Shown here in pieces: positions 5,400 through 7,836 of a DNA stretch of 7,836 nucleotides. How positions within the stretch are numbered: position 1 is the stretch's first letter; each line of letters starts with the position of its first letter. The position numbers were made by a program, and so were the translations under genes. The notes beneath the pieces were generated by a model. It saw nothing but the letters and a program-made list of their open reading frames with translations, had not been told where the DNA came from and did not search any database. The stretch covers positions 1 to 7,836 of the forward strand of contig CALHBW010000453.1 in assembly GCA_937930625.1 (NCBI GenBank), read 5' to 3'. This DNA comes from an uncultured Saprospiraceae bacterium (GTDB lineage: Bacteria; Bacteroidota; Bacteroidia; Chitinophagales; Saprospiraceae).

Positions 5400-6050
5400 T
5401 CAATAATTAATATTCAGCACGTCTAACGTTTGAAAATCAAAATTTCCAATAGGGAGTCCATTATCTTTTTGAAACTGTGTCAAAGCAGTTTTCATACGTT
5501 TTCCCATAATATCGTCAAGAGGTCCCGAGTCATAACCATATGCTTTTAACCTATCTTGAACTTGATGAACCAAATCAACTGTAACATCTCCGGGGCAGAG
5601 TACATCTCTCCACTCCGTAAAACCTCTTTTCTCAACCAACTCTTTAATTTTAATATTTACAATTTCGTAATTATCAGTTTGTGTGGTATCCACGACTATG
5701 GTATAAGTTTCAATTAATGTCGGTTCAATTTCTATCGCTCGTACTTCAAGTTCAATGTTTTCCAGCCCTTCTTTTCCTGTATAAATTGCCAGTTGAACTC
5801 CTTCTATATCATACACATCGGGCATCATACACTTGGCATAGCATTTTCCGGGTTCGGCATGGGGAGGAGGATATTCATCCGATTTGGCATTATAAAGTGT
5901 CACATAGTCAGTCTGCTTAGGATAGTCAGTCTGAAGATAGTCATGAGTTGATACGGGGTCAGATTCGTAGTCTGTTCGAGGTAGATTTTGATACCATTGA
6001 CATTGTACAAATAACAAAGGAAGTAACGATAGTATTAAAGATGTCTTCAT
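5400..6050 (-). CDS. Envelope lipoprotein-like protein with C-terminal peptidoglycan-binding domain
   Basis: A 216-residue exported protein. The signal sequence MKTSLILSLLPLLFVQC ends at Cys17; the Gln before it is unusual for a lipobox, so lipidation is likely but not certain. Residues 25-50 repeat TDY-type triplets (TDY at 26, 41 and 47, HDY at 36) in a low-complexity spacer. EPGKCYAKCMMPDVYD (66-81) matches a CYAKC-type motif I associate with Bacteroidota envelope proteins, often attached to OmpA or peptidoglycan-binding modules. Residues 144-152 (FTEWRDVLC) lead into a PF01471-type peptidoglycan-binding fold: VTVDLVHQVQDRLKAYGYDSGPLDD, then GKRMKTALTQFQKDNGLPIG and FDFQTLDVL. The usual DG before the glycine turn is DD here (179-180). 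It probably sits in the periplasm or outer membrane and binds the cell wall. It is more AT-rich than the opp genes and lies 24 bp before the next gene. Confidence 0.82.
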   Translation of the reverse strand: MKTSLILSLLPLLFVQCQWYQNLPRTDYESDPVSTHDYLQTDYPKQTDYVTLYNAKSDEYPPPHAEPGKCYAKCMMPDVYDIEGVQLAIYTGKEGLENIELEVRAIEIEPTLIETYTIVVDTTQTDNYEIVNIKIKELVEKRGFTEWRDVLCPGDVTVDLVHQVQDRLKAYGYDSGPLDDIMGKRMKTALTQFQKDNGLPIGNFDFQTLDVLNINY

Positions 6051-6087
6051 AAGTCATTCATTTTTTATTAAAAAATAAGAGCCAATG

Positions 6088-6191
6088 TATTCGCCAAATT
6101 GGGTATTTAGTATTTTTTTATTACTAATTAATTTTTTAGAAAAATAAATAAACTATTCACGTTCAATTTGTAATTTTTAATTTGGCGAATA
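6088..6191. repeat. 13-bp terminal-type inverted repeat in the gap after oppB
   Basis: TATTCGCCAAATT (6088-6100) and AATTTGGCGAATA (6179-6191) are exact reverse complements, 78 bp apart. The interior is very AT-rich with no reading frame. The 167-bp gap between oppB and the lipoprotein gene thus holds a ~104-bp unit bounded by inverted repeats. It could be a decayed miniature mobile element, a long-range RNA stem that attenuates or protects the oppB message, or paired binding sites. No target-site duplication is evident beside the arms. No good promoter for the lipoprotein gene is seen here. Confidence 0.6.
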
Positions 6192-6217
6192 TATTAAAGA
6201 GCATAATTATTTGAAAA

Positions 6218-7615
6218 TCAATCAAACCTAATCCTCGGATCCACCACTGCATAAAGCACATCCACGATGAGGTAGCCCACCATAGTCAGCAAACCAAGCA
6301 TCATAACAATGGTACTCACCACAGGGAAATTTTTGAATACAATTGCCTGATACAAGTACTGCCCCATACCAGGCAGGGAGAAAATAATCTCAATCACAAT
6401 CGACCCGGAAATCATGGCAGGAAATACACTACCAAATATCGTGATGATAGGTAATAGCGAGTTACGAATCGCGTGTTTCCAGACTACTTTGCGTTCGTCA
6501 ATACCCTTCGCGCGGGCTGTACGCACATAGTCTTGGCGGAGTACGGAGAGCATACCTCCACGCATTTGCCGCGACAAGAAGGCCAAACTACCATAAGACC
6601 AGCAAAACAGCGGCAATATCAAGTGATACGCCCGAATTTTGAAGGTTTCAAAAAAGCCTTTGCCCTCAACATCACCTACACCATAAGGCGGAAACCACTC
6701 CAAATATTCAGGATTACACATGAAAACTATCAACAAAGTCGCAATCCAAAAGCTCGGCAACGAGTAGAGAATAAACAATATCGTAGTAACAATACTATCT
6801 GCGCGCGTATCTTTCTTTCGTGCCGAAAATACACCCAAAGGTATCGACAGCAAATACACAATAAACAGCGAAATAACACTAATCAACATCGTCCAAAAAA
6901 TACGCTCACCGATTTCCTCTGAAATGGGGCGTTTACTCTGATACGACTTCCCGAAATCAAAGCGAATGAATTTAGAAAACCATGTATGATATTGATTATT
7001 AAGCCCATACCAGTTGAATTTTGGCACTTTGAGTTTCCATGTGGTCGGGTTGTTGACCATTGCGGCGTACTTGGATTTCATGTCTGCCATCAGTGGGCTG
7101 AGGACGCTCGTAGAGGGCGTAGAAGTCACATATCGGTCTGCTACTTCAAAATTATTTTGAATCCTATCATCTACATGTAGCGCGTACAATCCGCGTACCC
7201 GTTCCTTGATTTTGATGAGTGCTTTCGGATTGAGCGAATCCTTCTGAATGCTATTGACTGCTGACTCCATCGCCCCTATCGACTTGTGGTAGGCGCGTAC
7301 TTCTTCCCAGTTGCCGTATGTACCCACAAGGCGGGAGAGCAGGTTTTGATGCTCCTTTTTCGGAATGCGGTACAGGGTATCAGGATAAGCCTTCGAACTC
7401 AAGGTGAAGTAAAATGCCGGTTTGTCCAAACCCAAATCTTTCTTGATACTCGCATAGGCTTCGGGTGTCAATGGCTTGCTCGATTGCGGGTCTATCCCTG
7501 CCATATTATACACCGGGTCGCCCGGCGCATACATATTGAGCGTGAAGACCATTACCGAAATAATGAGCAACGTAGGGATGAAAATCAGGATTCGCTTTAT
7601 AATATATTTGAACAT
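6218..7615 (-). CDS. oppB: Peptide-type ABC importer permease, OppB/DppB family, with large outer insertion
   Basis: Inner-membrane channel subunit, partner of the OppC-type protein. It begins MFKYIIKRILIFIPTLLIISVMVFTL with the classical OppB first helix (about 9-28), then YAPGDPVYN and LTPEAYASIKKDLGLDKP (49-66). The core resumes at YHTWFSKFIRFDFGKSYQSKRPISEEI (209-235), followed by helices at about 242-262, 276-298, 330-350, 385-410 and 433-457. The coupling loop is QDYVRTARAKGIDERKVVWKHAIRNSLLP (361-389); the end VVDPRIRFD is typical. At 465 residues it exceeds the usual ~310-340, because residues ~70-208 are inserted between the two halves of the first outer loop. The insert is polar and mainly helical, and predicted outside. 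The start is certain from the family N-terminus; the leader is a 6-bp repeat. The import substrate (oligopeptide, dipeptide or other) is not determinable. Confidence 0.94.
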   Translation of the reverse strand: MFKYIIKRILIFIPTLLIISVMVFTLNMYAPGDPVYNMAGIDPQSSKPLTPEAYASIKKDLGLDKPAFYFTLSSKAYPDTLYRIPKKEHQNLLSRLVGTYGNWEEVRAYHKSIGAMESAVNSIQKDSLNPKALIKIKERVRGLYALHVDDRIQNNFEVADRYVTSTPSTSVLSPLMADMKSKYAAMVNNPTTWKLKVPKFNWYGLNNQYHTWFSKFIRFDFGKSYQSKRPISEEIGERIFWTMLISVISLFIVYLLSIPLGVFSARKKDTRADSIVTTILFILYSLPSFWIATLLIVFMCNPEYLEWFPPYGVGDVEGKGFFETFKIRAYHLILPLFCWSYGSLAFLSRQMRGGMLSVLRQDYVRTARAKGIDERKVVWKHAIRNSLLPIITIFGSVFPAMISGSIVIEIIFSLPGMGQYLYQAIVFKNFPVVSTIVMMLGLLTMVGYLIVDVLYAVVDPRIRFD

Positions 7616-7618
7616 GAA

Positions 7619-7660
7619 AAGTTTAAGTTGAAGTTTAAGTTTAAGAATAAGTTTAAGTTT
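7619..7660. repeat. 6-bp tandem repeat directly before the oppB start
   Basis: Seven in-phase 6-bp units: AAGTTT, AAGTTG, AAGTTT, AAGTTT, AAGAAT, AAGTTT, AAGTTT, followed by an A-run. They end three bases before the oppB ATG (7613-7615) and therefore form the 5' leader, read AAACTT on the transcript. Exact short units suggest slippage-driven length change. Confidence 0.85.
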
Positions 7661-7691
7661 AAAAAATTAATTTTCAATTAAATTTATATTT

Positions 7692-7699
7692 CAAAATTA
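7692..7699 (-). promoter_or_regulatory. Possible -7 box for the opp cluster
   Basis: The minus strand reads TAATTTTG, matching TAnnTTTG. No TTTG occurs 19-21 bp upstream; the nearest similar word is TTTC (7723-7726, spacer 23 bp). If used, transcription would begin near 7685 and the leader would contain the whole 6-bp repeat array. Confidence 0.35.
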
Positions 7700-7781
7700 T
7701 TAATTACTATTGGCTCATGTAGGAAATCAGGTGGAATACAGACTGGTTTTTATTTTAAATTTGGATAAAATGCTGATAATC

Positions 7782-7815
7782 AATCCTATAAGGTTTTCGA
7801 AAACCTTATAGGATT
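7782..7815. repeat. Perfect 34-nt palindrome at the right edge
   Basis: AATCCTATAAGGTTTTC (7782-7798) is followed directly by its exact reverse complement GAAAACCTTATAGGATT (7799-7815), with no spacer. It lies about 165 bp upstream of oppB, next to the window end. CCTATAAGG-TTTT-type palindromes are, from memory, frequent dispersed repeats between genes in Bacteroidota, and may act as terminators or as REP-like or miniature elements. If a gene ends beyond the right edge, termination is plausible. Confidence 0.85.
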
Positions 7816-7836
7816 TGGGCTTGCTTCACATTCCAC

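Noticed and set aside
6473..6922. A 149-codon open frame on the plus strand, and another at 7286-7681
   Set aside because: Both are antisense to oppB, whose family motifs are unmistakable.
3421..7615. A frameshifted or misassembled opp cluster as explanation of long permeases
   Set aside because: Both permease frames are intact end to end with conserved motifs on each side of the inserts, and the inserts are in frame.

Overview
This window looks like chromosomal DNA of a Bacteroidota bacterium. Genes lack Shine-Dalgarno sequences, several putative promoters match the phylum's TTTG / TAnnTTTG pattern, and the proteins look like Bacteroidota families: a DUF2805-type small protein, a Cys-containing basic mini-lipoprotein, and a lipoprotein with a GKCYAKC motif plus a peptidoglycan-binding domain. 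Genus cannot be read from the sequence. I see no rRNA, tRNA, CRISPR array, transposase or phage gene.

Left part (1-1640, plus strand). The 3' part of a DUF2805/TIGR03643-type gene is followed by a well-formed promoter. Next come an AT-rich gene for a protein made of two copies of the same ~75-residue unit (antitoxin-like in appearance, no toxin beside it) and an omega-amidase of the nitrilase superfamily. The omega-amidase converges on a nitroreductase gene; an imperfect long hairpin between them touches both stop codons.

Middle (1637-3420). A nitroreductase and an HU-type DNA-binding protein lie on the minus strand. Between them sits a 175-bp block of 8-bp tandem repeats in two opposed arms. 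HU has a clear promoter and a textbook intrinsic terminator. A 58-residue lipoprotein gene lies on the plus strand and is followed by a perfect 17-bp inverted repeat with a minus-strand promoter-like box beyond it.

Right part (3421-7615, all minus strand). In transcription order: an OppB/DppB-type permease, a peptidoglycan-binding lipoprotein, an unrecognised 185-residue protein with a very basic tail, and an OppC/DppC-type permease, then a strong compound hairpin terminator. The permeases should form the membrane channel of a peptide or nickel-type ABC importer. No ATPase or substrate-binding protein is in the window. Both permeases are longer than usual: OppB has ~140 extra residues on the outer face and OppC has ~80 extra residues that appear to add two membrane helices.

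A recurring feature is short-word repeats directly before start codons, using a different word in different places: an 8-bp word before the nitroreductase, ACAACACC-type words before the 185-residue gene and oppC, and a 6-bp word before oppB. The right edge holds a perfect 34-nt palindrome. No coding gap exceeds 300 bases. The strongest leads are the modified and split opp locus, the duplicated small protein, and the repeat-built leaders; none alone proves a new system.
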